From: Nepenthes gracilis
Taxonomy: Eukaryota; Streptophyta; Magnoliopsida; Caryophyllales; Nepenthaceae
NCBI GenBank assembly: GCA_033239525.1
Contig: BSYO01000019.1
Location: 8,042,592-8,106,591, forward strand
Direction of reading: 5' to 3'
Length of the DNA stretch: 64,000 nucleotides
Made by a program: the position numbers and the translations under genes. The notes under the pieces are model-generated. The model was given only the letters and a program-made list of their open reading frames with translations, had not been told where the DNA came from and did no database searches. The first letter of the stretch is position 1; the number at the start of each line of letters is the position of its first letter. This document shows positions 46,701 to 58,579 of this stretch, piece after piece.

Positions 46701-47580
46701 CTAACATCACTGAACGGAATATGCTTAATCATTTTTTTTTATCCTATCATAGAATTACTAGAATTGCATTTCATTATGTATCATGTCTCTTAAAACTTGC
46801 ATTTGACGTATCACCTCTCCTCCTTATCATTGAAAATTTGAAAAGCCCCCCTACAAACTTCCAACTCATATTCTATCCATTTCTATTCCATGAATCAAAA
46901 TAACATCCATAAACAACATACCTCATGGAAGCTGGTTAAATATGACTAGAAAATGTATCAATCACTAAAGAAAGCAAGGTTGGTTTCAACAACTCTTATG
47001 ATTGAGATTTCTTTTGCTCCATTTTGTAGTCCCTAATGCTACCAATAATCCCACTGTATAACATTAAGAATTTAAGAAACCTTCTACATGTTGGTAGGGT
47101 CTTATGGTGAAGTCCCTGGGCACCATCATAAATGACCAAAGATCATATGCTCGACACAAGTCAGAAGATCAAGGAAACAGGACAGATCACATCAATACCA
47201 AGTTGATTGTTCAAAAACTTCCTCTAATCTTTCACATATTATCATGAAACTATCTTGCTGAATGTATCAACACATCAAATGTGTCCAATTCACTAACATT
47301 ACAGAGTTTTCAACAGTTATTATCATAGCAAGCACACAAGTTTACAAGGAAGCAGTGTCCTTCTGCTTGTGTTTCAGGGATTTCCATAACCTCAGTCTGT
47401 GTAAAACCCTGAGGTACGGCAGTCATACTGCTTGGCAATAAAGGAGTTCAGAGTCAACAATTAAGAGAAGAGAAATTGCTTGACAAAAATATAGAAAGAT
47501 ACATTAAAATTAGTTCAAACACAGCTCACAAAATGTATGTACAAGGAAATCAAATATTCAGGAAAGAGATTTGGCCATAC
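46701..47580. other. Spacer downstream of MEX1-like exon 6
   Basis: I searched this stretch on the minus strand for the MEX1 C-terminal exon (LTGS.WA....YG.GN..CLY ... SLKELVFG) and did not find it. No other gene recognised. Confidence 0.4.
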
Positions 47581-50500
47581 CACATGATATCACGTATGAA
47601 AAGTGCACGTGGGATCATTAGCCCATTCCCAATCATGGCAAGTAGCATTGAGAAAGCTGATAAGCCTTTGATGTTATCCGGATTCAGAAAGTTTGTCCAC
47701 TGATATGTAAAATTAACTCTAATGAGAAATAGCCCCATGAAATAAAGCATTTGATGTGGAAAATAGCCCGTTATTTACAATAGTACAATTTTAAAAAAGA
47801 TCAATTACCATCTGTGAGATTGGCATCCACATGAATAGAAGTGTTGCAGTCCACCCAGATATTGCTCTAACAAAGCTGACACCTTTCTCTGAGAGTTTGC
47901 CCATCCTTACCTTGAAAATGTAGCAAATAAAAAAAGGATGTAGTTGCTTATTTCTTAAGTAACTACAATTAAACAAAACTGCAGAACAGCACCATATACT
48001 AGTGTAAGAATGAATATGTCCAACCGTACACTAAGATGAAAGTTTAGAGAGTGCATAATACCATTCATGCTAGAAAGTCATATTAACAGAAATGCACTAA
48101 TTGTGTCACAATCCAGCTTGAGCGGTTAATAATAATGACAATTTATTTTTTAGAGCCTAACATTATCATTCAAGTACCTATCCAATCCATGAATCTCTAT
48201 AAGTAAAAGCATCTGACTAAAATATCTAATACAATGCAAAAGAAAAACTGTACATGACTTCATTCTATCCCATCGGCCGAAAAATGTGGGGCTCTAAAAT
48301 GTTATCTAATATAGTATATGAAATCTAACAATCCTTAATATAACAATTACAACTGAAAAAAATCTTCATCAATTCTCATTTCATATTTTACAAGAATCCA
48401 TTACCTGCTAATTTGGAAATGTCATAAAAATATTTGCAAAACATGAGCCTAACACTCAGCAAATATATATGTGTGTGTGTGTGTGTGTGTGTAAATAAAA
48501 TAGATGAAAGAATAAAAAACCAGAAATTCCATACGAAATTCCAAAACATCAAATTTTTCGTTAAACACCTTCAACACCATGATTCATTCAAACTGTTTAG
48601 CATATATATAGATGCGAATATTTAAAACATGCAAATCGTATGAATACATCATAATACCAAAGTGTGTAATGTGTTTAAAAACGTGAAGTTCGAAAAACTA
48701 TATTGAAAACCTATGAAAAACTTTAAAAGGGCAAAACATCTCAAAAATATAGAAATACAATGTAGGTCAAATTAAAAAAAATCAAATTATGTAAAAACAT
48801 AAGTATGCAAATTCTATAAAATCATAAAAACCTAGGATTGGTGACTTGTACATTGACTAATCAAAATGTCAACTTTGAAGAATATATTATTCATATTTTC
48901 AGTAACCTTAAGCCAAGATACTACTATTCAAGACTTATAAGCAGACAGTCTATATATTACTTTCAATACACAAGATCAAACGCCACTTTCTTTTTCTCAC
49001 AAAGGGATGATAGATGCGTTTTTTAAGTGTATCTACTATACTAAGACATGCTAGAATATAAATTGTCAATTCACTTACAATGGTTTTTATTTGTTAAATA
49101 GAAAACTCTATAACAAAAATACAAAGCTTTTCCACCCTCTAAAAAAAGTATAAACTCAAGTCATATTACAAAATAGAGTTCTTATCAAAAACTTAAATAA
49201 AAATCACATGCAAGGTTAAATGCATACATTTCATGATTGTTTTTACAATATTTCAATATAAGATCATAGTTCTTCAAAGTATCCAAATGTTCAGTGAAAA
49301 CAAATAAAATCTCAAAATATGTGATCAAAACTAATAAAATCTCGAACTGCTTGGTGAAATACATATGAATGCAACAATATTCAAAAAGTAGGTGTAAAAG
49401 GTGACATTTATATACATTTAAACAAATATCAGAAGTAAAGTCGAAGGATTTAAACAATAGACCAAAGAATAGGCTTAAATATACTTGCCTTAAACTTTAA
49501 ATTTACCATATCTCACACGAAGTAGTTCCAAAACCTCTTTTCTTCCCCTTCTCTCTTCTTCTTCCTCTTTTTCCATTATCTTTCTCTCTTTTCTTTCTCT
49601 TTTTCCCATGCAAATGGCAAAAATCAAGCAAAGGAAACTCATATACCCAAATCAGCGCACAAATGTGAGAAAAGTGTACATCAAGTGCCGGAAACTAAAA
49701 AAAACTCAAGTGTTACAAATTATATCTTGAATGAAAATACAAACCAATGATAAGCAGACATGCTTTGAGAAATGCATCTATTATTCAGAGATCACCTAAA
49801 GCTACTAGTTAACCAAGATTGGAAATACCAAATTACTGCAAAATGGGCTCAAAGGACCATAATTTTGGCTACCTAATGGACTGATCATCCATAAATATAC
49901 CTTCATTGTAATGCTCATCAACTGTTTCTTACTGGTATAATGTGATTTTCCAATAAGCACATGAAATAAGCAGAATACAATTGACAAGATTGTCCACAGT
50001 GCTATTAATTTGTACGGAAATGAATTCACGATAATGATTTTATGAATGTTACGATTATCTTCTCAATCTCACCATAAGCAACCCACGGGTACTGCCTCTT
50101 GAGGGATTAACGTCTCACGGCCATGAAAAATTCTTAAATTCTCTTTCTGATTTTGTTATCTCTTTCTCTTTAAGAAAATTATCTTTTCTCTAGAGAAAAT
50201 ATTTTTAGAAGAAGAATGAGAGGAGTGTTATAATGGCCAACAAGGCCTTTCATTTATAGCCTTCCAAGAAATCATAGGCTGTGATTTAATGTGGGATCCT
50301 TAGAAATCTTAAATTTTGCCTGTCAGATTAAAATTATTAAATTTAATTCTGACTAATTTTCTTATAATTATAAATTTTGATTATTGGGCTTCTATGAATC
50401 ACAATCATGTATATTAACATATCGTAGTTGACTCCTGAGAGATGGATATCAATTATGAAATACCTTTACATACAATTAATTTCTTTTCCATTTTTCCACC

Positions 50501-52625
50501 ATACTATATTCCACATGAGCTGTTGGATCAAAATATAATCACCGATTAAATCCTAAGTTCATATACTTCTTAATTCATAACTTGTATAAGAATTGGACTT
50601 GAAATTATTTCTAAAATAATTTTCACCTCTAGCTAGTTTATTTTCAAATCTAATATACAAAGATAAATATACTATCTTAATATGAGATTGATGGATTCCC
50701 TGTTTAAAATTTATACAAATTAATTTATCATACATATGACCCAACATCATTTGTATATTTGATTTAAATAATTATCAATAATTAACTCAGTCAAAATACA
50801 AATACATAATAAATAAATATATATAAATTTTTCTTAGGTTAAAGGAAAACCAAGAGAATTGTGCTAAATAACATTCTCAATATTAATGATCAATTCAAGA
50901 AGATATTTCCTTATCGATCTCGTTCAATAGATGCACAATGAATGTAAACCTATATAATATATATAAACATTTTGGCCTAGAACTAAATGAGTTAACAAGA
51001 AATCAAAAAATCATCACTCTCTACCTTTAATACTTTAACCATTGACATGACTTTCTATAATATGGTCATTATTAATTTCTATATTGTGAAATCAACAATA
51101 CAACATATGTGAATTATGAAGAATAATAAATAATTAATAAAAATTAAATAATTCTTTAATAGATGATTTTCAGTGCATAATATCTAACAAATGCTGCTTC
51201 AAGGTGGTCTCCAGGATGACATAGACAAGTAATGCATATCCCAAAATTGCTAAATAAAGACCAAAAATAGGCCGTATATGCCCAAGCGATGAATTTTTGT
51301 ATCCCAACTGCTTGGGAAGGTGAGACTGCTGCAAAGGCAGATAAATGTGAAGGCATGGCTATAATTGGTACACATCAATTATGTAAACCGAAATCTAATA
51401 TACTTTCAATAACTGTACAAAATGTTGCCTGGTTAGATTGAGATGATTAGATTAATGAGAAATCAACCACAAGTAATGGAAAACTTACCAAGACAACAGC
51501 TGCCAGAGCTATGAAAAAAGATACAGATCCAGGTAATATGCTGCTTGGAATATAGGGAACAAATGTCGACCATATAACCTGCATTCAAATTATGAATACA
51601 ACAGATGGATAAGAAAAGAAGATAAGGTCCTCCTCTATTTCGTCAAGGCTGAAAAATGATCACCTGGGGAAGCACGGAAAGTCCACCAATAGTGATCGAA
51701 TCTTCCCAAAAGCACCAGAGAGAGGGATGAAGCATGCCAAAGTAATTGAGGAAATTGAAGATAAGACCAGCGGCAACCACAGCAGAAGTGCACGCAAAAT
51801 AAGGGAAGGGCATGGCCTCGGCCATTGCCAGCTGCGCAATCACCACATACATTGATACCACCCCAAGTGTCTGGACCAGCATTGCCTCCGTCTCTCTCTT
51901 CTTGGCAAAATACGAAAGCAACGAAAGATTCCCGAGTAAACCGGTCAGGAATCCCTGCATTTTTTTTTCATTTTAATTTGTGAAGAATTTGAGCAAATAG
52001 AGGCACTACATAATATCTGAGATCGAAGTAATTGGCTTATTGTGATGGCCAATTTTTATGTGGCATCCAAAAATAAAAGAGAACGAAGGGATTGGTATGT
52101 AATATACCAGCCAAGGAACGGCCGAGAGAGCGGAATTGTTTCCGGCCATAAGATTACGGGCATTGAGCACGATCTGAGGCAGCTGCAGCAAGAGAAAGGG
52201 GACATTAGCAGCTGCCGCAAACTTTGCAGTCCACCTATCCCATTGCTTCAAGCTATCACTGTTGAATTTCACCCTTCCCTTCAGAGAGATAAAAATTTAA
52301 TTCAATATAAGTAATCAATTGGGAAAGGAAACAGTGAAAAATGTCATTGGGAAATATAATAGATGGAACAACGAACCTTAGGGACAGAACGGGGAACATC
52401 GGAATCGAGGGCAGCTCTGGGATTGAAGTTGAAGCGCCGATGAAACAGCGACTGGGACGACAGGGAGAAGAATGGGCAGTGGTGGTGGCGCTTATTCAAT
52501 AAGTGAATGGTCGAGGGGAGGGCGACCGAAGAGGATGGAAAGGGCGACATAGTTGAGCATGGACTACATGCTCGCAAATTCCCTACGGTAACCACAGACT
52601 CTGCGGCTGCCAACGCTGCAGCCAT
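47581..52625 (-). CDS. MEX1: MEX1-like chloroplast maltose exporter (last exon not found)
   Basis: MEX1 exports maltose from the chloroplast stroma across the inner envelope at night, feeding starch breakdown products to the cytosol. Six minus-strand exons with GT/AG borders join in frame: 52625-52377, 52278-52108, 51954-51664, 51578-51489, 47910-47809, 47699-47581 (1,022 nt, 340 residues plus two bases). Exon 1 encodes an Ala/Ser/Arg-rich transit peptide (MAAALAAAESVVTVGN...). Conserved blocks follow: NVPFLLLQLPQIVLNARNLM, GLLGNLSLLSYFAKKRE, WEDSITIGGLSVLPQVIW, GKLSEKGVSFV, SGWTATLLFMWMPISQM, WTNFLNPDNIKGL, MGNGLMIPRALFIRD-like. They match Arabidopsis MEX1 as I remember it. About 70 C-terminal residues are missing. 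An upstream in-frame ATG at 52688 is possible; 52625 suits a transit peptide better. No stop or shift interrupts the exons. Confidence 0.93.
47911..51169. other. Intron 4 of the MEX1-like gene (3.58 kb with the candidate exon)
   Basis: AT-rich intron with a (GT)n microsatellite at ~48467-48492, a CT-rich tract at ~49530-49610, and an LTR-like block around 50045-50260 (ATAACGTCTCACGGCCATG..., CATTTATAGCC TATA-like). No inner gene seen. Most excess length probably comes from inserted elements. Confidence 0.5.
51170..51358 (-). other. Candidate alternative terminal exon in MEX1-like intron 4
   Basis: After AATTATAG at 51359-51366 (minus) an open stretch begins at 51358. In phase 0, the phase left by exon 4, it stays open for 62 codons to TGA at 51170-51172. 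Its second half reads GLYLAILGYALLVYVILETT, a plausible membrane span, and ends KQHLLDIMH. Another frame of the same DNA is open too (HLSAFAAVSPSQAVGIQKF), so coding is not proven. Spliced to exon 4 it would give a shortened MEX1-like protein. It may equally be part of a transposable element or a chance frame. Confidence 0.35.
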
Positions 52626-52689
52626 GATTATTTCTTTCAGCAAGCACCACCAGGAATAGAGGTGATCACTTGCAGGTGGTTCAATCATT

Positions 52690-53560
52690 TAATGTATATG
52701 ATTACATTTGGGATTATTTTTAATTTAGAATTAATTTCTAAAAATTTAATTTTAAAATAGTAAGCTTTTATGTAATTTTTTAAGTTGTGAATGTTATACT
52801 TTAAAAAATTCTAGAATTAGTATTTTTTGGTTGAAAAATAAAATTTAAAAACTTATTATTCATATAGTAATTTTTAATTTAATTTCTTAGGTGGTAAATG
52901 CTCAAGTTAAAAATATTAAGAAATGAATATAAGTGTGGTAAATTTTATGGAATTTTTAAATAAAGAAATAAAAAAAAAAGGTTTGTTTTAGTATAATTCT
53001 TTATATTTTAAATTTTAATTTTAAAATATTGAGAATTCATTATTTAGAATAGAAGTTTGGCCTCAGTATAGCAAGTTTTAGTGTGATTTATATTTTTCTA
53101 ATATTAGAATTTATAAATATCAATAATTATTTGTTGAATTATAATCACTTTTTTTAATTTGAAATTCTAAAAAATTAGTCTTAATATAGAAAGTTGTAGA
53201 GTAATTTCTTAAATTATAATTGTTTATGTTAAGATAATAAGAATTAATTAGTAAACAAGTAATTATTTTGCTTAAAATTTAAGTTCAAAAATTTCAAATA
53301 TGATCAAATAAGTTTTAGGGTTAGTCTTTAAGTTTTAACCTGTTATCATTATATTATATAAAGTTAAATCAATAAGTATTTTTATTTATATTTAATAATT
53401 AAATTAGGTAAATATATTTTTTTCCAGAAAATAAAGTTAAATAAAAATTAAATGGCAACTTTCTTCACCCAAAAAAAAAAAAACTGGTTGTAACCTTTTT
53501 CTTTTAGATTTAAAAAATTGATTGGCGAAGTCTAATTTTAAAAAAGGAAGAGATCAGAAG
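52690..53560. other. AT-rich upstream region of the MEX1-like gene
   Basis: Very AT-rich (near 80 per cent by eye) with no clear TATA box close to the start. A weak CATATACATTAAATG lies just upstream of 52688 on the minus strand. The gene's promoter should be here. Confidence 0.4.
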
Positions 53561-54620
53561 CAAGTTCTTCGGTAAAGGTCTTCCTCCATCATCAGTAAAG
53601 GTAGCGGCTCTTCGTCCATCGTCCGTGCGGAACGCTCTTGCCACTTGGTTAGTTGCGGCTTCGACTCTATCGATCTTTATGGCGTTGATGTCGGTTCCTT
53701 AACTTCATATCTATAGCTTATCTTGGTTGTCCCCGTAGTATGTAGGGTTTGAGAATTTCGATTTAGTGACTTTTCCTGTATCCTTTGATCAAAGGATTTA
53801 GGAATCTCATTCTTGAAAGTCAAACCATCTCTCTCGACTGAATAATTTCATCGTACCTCATGAATTCATTGCAAGGGGAAATAAGCGCCGATGGAATGAT
53901 GAAATCGAAAGGACAGTAGCAACAATCACACACGGCAGAAAAAAGAATGTGACATATAATTTTACGTAAAAATTTTCTTTTGAATAAAAGGGAGAAAAAA
54001 ACGGAACACTTAGTCTATAAAAATTTTACTATGTAAAATTTTGATTATAAAAACCTCTTTAATTACAAAAACTCTCGAAGAATATAACACAAAAGCAAAC
54101 GCAGCTCTTTATTTTTCTCTGCTTCTCTTCACTTGCCAAATCGCAGCTATATACATATATAGATGTAGATAGGTCTTCTTCATTGGGTGACGCCTACTCT
54201 GTAAGTTGGTGGCGTACTCTACAAAGCCTGCCACTTATTCTATAAAGTTGTCTTCCAGTCGAGAGTTTTGTAATTGACCCATTCTACAAAGTCCACCACC
54301 TACTATGAAAAGTCAACTACCTATTCTACAACCTACTCTATAAAGTCAACCACCTATACTGAACTTTGCAAATGACTAGCTTTCTAACAAGCCACCCTCA
54401 GCCTTTGCATCAATGCCCTATGCCGGTCTCTTTTGAGTCGGGTGGCCGTCTTGGCTGACTTCTTCTTCTATCCGGTTAGCCTCCTGCAGGTCAACTTCTT
54501 TGCTATCTAGCCGGCCGGTTTCCTCTCAGCTGGCCGCCCCTCGTATTACTACGGATTTGACTGGCCTCATCACTTCGGCCTGACAGCACCACTCTGGCAA
54601 ATTCTTTGTCATTAACCATA
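53561..54620. other. Possible LTR or gene-derived fragment
   Basis: GC content rises. A short direct array of TATTCTACAAAGTC / ACTCTATAAAGTC variants lies at 54185-54360, and a GCCGGCC-rich stretch at 54470-54600. The arrangement resembles LTR leader DNA, but no boundaries or PBS were found. Confidence 0.3.
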
Positions 54621-54944
54621 TTGCCGTGTGTAACAGTACTTTTCTTTAGTATTGTACCCATACATATTTGGCTAGATCCATTGTCCTGCCAATCGAATAT
54701 GAGTCAACATAGGAGTAATCCGTATCTCAATATTCATGGCATGGTTTGAACCGTCATTTGCAATTGAATTCACCAAAGGCGACTCATTTTATGTGTTTTG
54801 CATAACTAGGTCAATGTACTTTTGCCTCAATCCCTTACACGGATTGGAAACTTCAGGTATGGAACCAAGGTTCTTGTGTTATTGATACCATTGGCAGTAA
54901 TGTCAATGTAAATGTAAATGTGCCTCGATTCCTAACTCTAGCTA

Positions 54945-55090
54945 GTGGTTTGGCTATTTATTTCTATAGTTTTCCATTCTCAGGTTTTATATAATCTTTT
55001 ATCATGATGCTTTTTAGATTCTTACTAACTTTAGCTAGTGGTTTGGCTATTTATTTTATTCCATAGTTTTCCATTCTATTCTCAAAGGAA
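54945..55090. repeat. Short direct duplication
   Basis: CTAGTGGTTTGGCTATTTAT and TCCATTCT occur at 54945-55008 and again at 55028-55090, separated by ~20 bases. Confidence 0.7.
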
Positions 55091-55119
55091 TAGTTTTTTT
55101 GATAATCTTTTATTATATT

Positions 55120-55890
55120 AGTTATTCCCATGTAGTGTTAACTTTTTCTAGTATCATTTTTATATTCCAAAAATATTTATATAAAACACGTTGGTTATTT
55201 AATAATTATTTTTATTCTTTTATATACACGTAATATTTATATACGTAATATTTAAAAATGTTTAATATTTATTATGTATTATTTAATAATTATATTTAAA
55301 TAATTAATAAAAATATTTTCGTGATTAGTAATAGTTATTTTTGGATATTAAGGAATAACTATTACCACCTCTCCATTAGTATTAGTTATTCCCAAGTAGT
55401 TGGGAACAATTTTTCTAGTATCAATTTTTTTATATTCCAAAAATATTGTTATATAAAACACGTAATTATTTGATATATAATTATTTAATAATTATATTTT
55501 TATATTTTACACTCTTCTATATCAAGCATTCAAACGTATCCTTGATATCTATATAAGAGTCACGTAATATTTAATAAATGTTTAATATGTAATATTATGT
55601 ATTATTTAATAATACGTAATATTATATCAAATAATTAATAAAAATTTGATATATATACGTGATTAGTAATATTTAATAAATATTTAATATATATTATTAC
55701 ATATTATATAATAATATATAATATTATATCAAATAATTAATAAATATTTGATATATACACGTAATTAATAATATTTAATAAATATTTAATGCATAATGTT
55801 ACATATTATATAATAATACGTAATATTATATTAAATAATTAATAAATATTTGATATATACACATATTTGTATATACATAATATATATTTA
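55120..55890. repeat. AT-rich tandem repeat, ~100-bp units
   Basis: Units of the form TAATATTTAATAAATATTTA ... AATATTATATCAAATAATTA ... TTTGATATATACACG recur at about 55567, 55666 and 55768, with an earlier diverged copy near 55243. The block 55120-55375 is itself repeated at 55384-55660 (TTTTTATATTCCAAAAATAT, AAACACG). It could be a short satellite or the body of a MITE family. Confidence 0.7.
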
Positions 55891-58424
55891 ATTATATATA
55901 TTATATCAAATATTTATTAAATATGTATTTTTTATGATAAAAATATATATTATACTAAATAATAATTTAGAATAATGTGTGTGTGTATATGAGGAAAAAG
56001 AATATATTTTTCGTTAAATAAGGACAAAAGAATCTTTACAATAAATTTTCAACTTATTCGTCATATTATTTTACAAATCAAATATTAGAATACTAATTTT
56101 TAACTTATTTTATTCCAATAACCAAATATGAGAATAATAATTTTTAACTCTATTTTCATCTTATTTTATTCACTGTGAATAATTATTCTATTCCCACCTT
56201 ATTCCATTTCAATAATCAAACGTGCCATTAGAGTACATTTTATTCCTTAGTGAAGAGAAAAATATCCAAGTTATTTAAGCAATATTCAGAAAGCCAACAC
56301 TTATTTCATGATAAATGAGCACCTTCTAGAAATTAAATCTTCAAAAGAAAAATAGAAATTATTCTTCCAAGTCTTTCACACGTCCAAGCAAGAATCAACC
56401 TGACAGTCTAAAATGAATTTAAAGACTTTTCATGGTCAATCTAGTTATCTTTGTTAATCACAATCAAGTTACAAAGCACCCACCATGACTAACTGACCTA
56501 TAAAACCCTTCTAACATGTTGAGATAGATTAGCTAATATTCTTTTATTAATGGATTTATGTATTGGATTTCATTCACTTCATGGATGGGAACTCATGATT
56601 GGCTCTATCTACAAATATTTTGAATTTGCTCATAACAATCAAATTATATCAAGTCTTGTTTTCACTTTTTCAATTATTCTAGATACAATTTTGAAATATT
56701 TGATCTTCCGTTATCTAAATTGTTAATCCTCATCGCTTGTAGTGATTTATCATTCAATGAATGATTGAAAAGAAAAAAAATGATTGACTGATCTAATTAT
56801 AATCTTTATTACATTGGACATAAGCATTCAAAATTGTATTTACTCTTTCTATTTCTGCCCGTTTGAGACAGGCAAGTAGTTCCTCTTATATTCCCTTGAA
56901 ACACGATGAGATAGATTAAGTAAAAATATTAGTATAATCTAACATAATTTTTCTTGTATTGGCTAGTTATGGGTGTAATCTACTTGGTATCTTGTGAGAC
57001 TTGGATTACGCTTTATCCCCTTAGTAGAATTTACTTTTCTTTTCTGAATGGCTGATTAAGTTTGGTGTAGAGGAGAGTTAGTGGGTTGTTAGTGGAATGT
57101 GTCGTGGCATGGTAGTAGACATGAAGTTGCTAGGGTCCTGGTTGCATTCCTTGGCAGGATGAATGTGCTTCTAGTGGGAGATTCGTGGCTAGGTGTTAAG
57201 AGTAAAACATCTTTCATGAAGCATGCCTTATTTGCTTCACATGTGCAATGGCTTTCTTAAGAAATCAAATTTGCTAGAGGAACTAATCTTGATCTTGATT
57301 TATTTTCATGTGGCCAAGTGTTTTGGAGTGTTCAAGAGACGGAGCCATGGTTTAGTTTTGAAGGATGAAGAAGGTATAAGTGAAGGAGTAATGTTGAAGA
57401 TAATATGGCAAGTAATTCATTATCTGCATTTATGTGATTTCAACCTTTCTATACTTTTGATGCCATCATTTTTTCAAACAGAAATTTTAGTGTGTTTTAA
57501 TATTGTTGTTGGAAGTAATTTAGGGTGAAATTATGCTAAGACAATTGCGGACAAATTATTGTTGCATGAAGATGGTGGACTTAGCCGTGAGCCTTGTATG
57601 TAAAATAGATGAAAATTTGCGTAATGGAAGAGTAACCAAATTTAGCATTATAGAAATTGTGGTTTGATTATTTCATTATTGTAAATTGTGAGAAGAAGGC
57701 CTTAATCTTGTATGGGCCATGTAGTAGATTGAGTTTTGTGGAGAAAGTTCTCGTATGTAAATGGTATCAACTATTGTAGCATGTGTGAGCATTGCACGTT
57801 TATTTTGATTGGTATTTATGGGGATTTCATGTTGGCTGAATGATAAGCCCAAAGAAATAACTAGTAGAGCACTTAATATGTAAAGAACGAAATGTTAGAC
57901 ACTATGTTGAATTATATGTTGTGAAGTGGCATGCAAGGGACTTCGATAGAGCCATAGAGAATATTATGATAAAACTTGTTGTGAAGATGTTAGTTGAAGC
58001 GTTGATTAAATGAAGTTGAGTTTGTATAAGTTAATTTGGATTGCTAAATTTATTATTTGAAGCAAATGAAGATTGTTACGATAATGCTATGTTGTTAAAA
58101 TCATGTACAAAATAGCCAACGGGGGGTTTTGGTAACATCATGTTGTAGAAATATGATGATTCAGATGAAGACTTGATGCTAAACATGTGGTGAGCCAAAT
58201 TGATTACCATAATATTTGAGCTAGACCATATCTAAATGTTGTCAATATCATGATTCAATAATGTTTTGATGTTAGCTGCATGGTTACAAATTGATCACCA
58301 TGGAATTTGAGTAAGATCATGCTTAAAATGTAGTTGTGGTAATGGTGATTCCAATGATGGTTAAGTAGGCGTTAAGTTTGTTAAGCTAATATTGTTGATG
58401 ATTTGAATTATTATGTAGAGTTGG
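55891..58424. other. Spacer before the terminal gypsy element
   Basis: AT-rich. At 56160-56235 the text ATTCCATTTCAATAATCAAA then CGTGCC looks like a MITE end. An open frame at 57223-57528 has no recognised domain and no codon signal. No RNA gene seen. Confidence 0.4.
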
Positions 58425-58495
58425 TGTGATACCCCAGATATATTTAAATTTGAAATAAATTATATAATAAATAGTTGATTATTTTAATAGGTTAA

Positions 58496-58535
<40 letters not shown>

Positions 58536-58542
58536 TGGAATA

Positions 58543-58579
<37 letters not shown>

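Noticed and set aside
49185..49457. 90-codon minus-strand frame in MEX1-like intron 4
   Set aside because: AT-rich, Phe/Leu/Tyr-rich chance frame with no family resemblance.
57223..57528. 101-codon open frame
   Set aside because: No recognisable domain, composition like the surrounding AT-rich DNA, no splice or promoter support.
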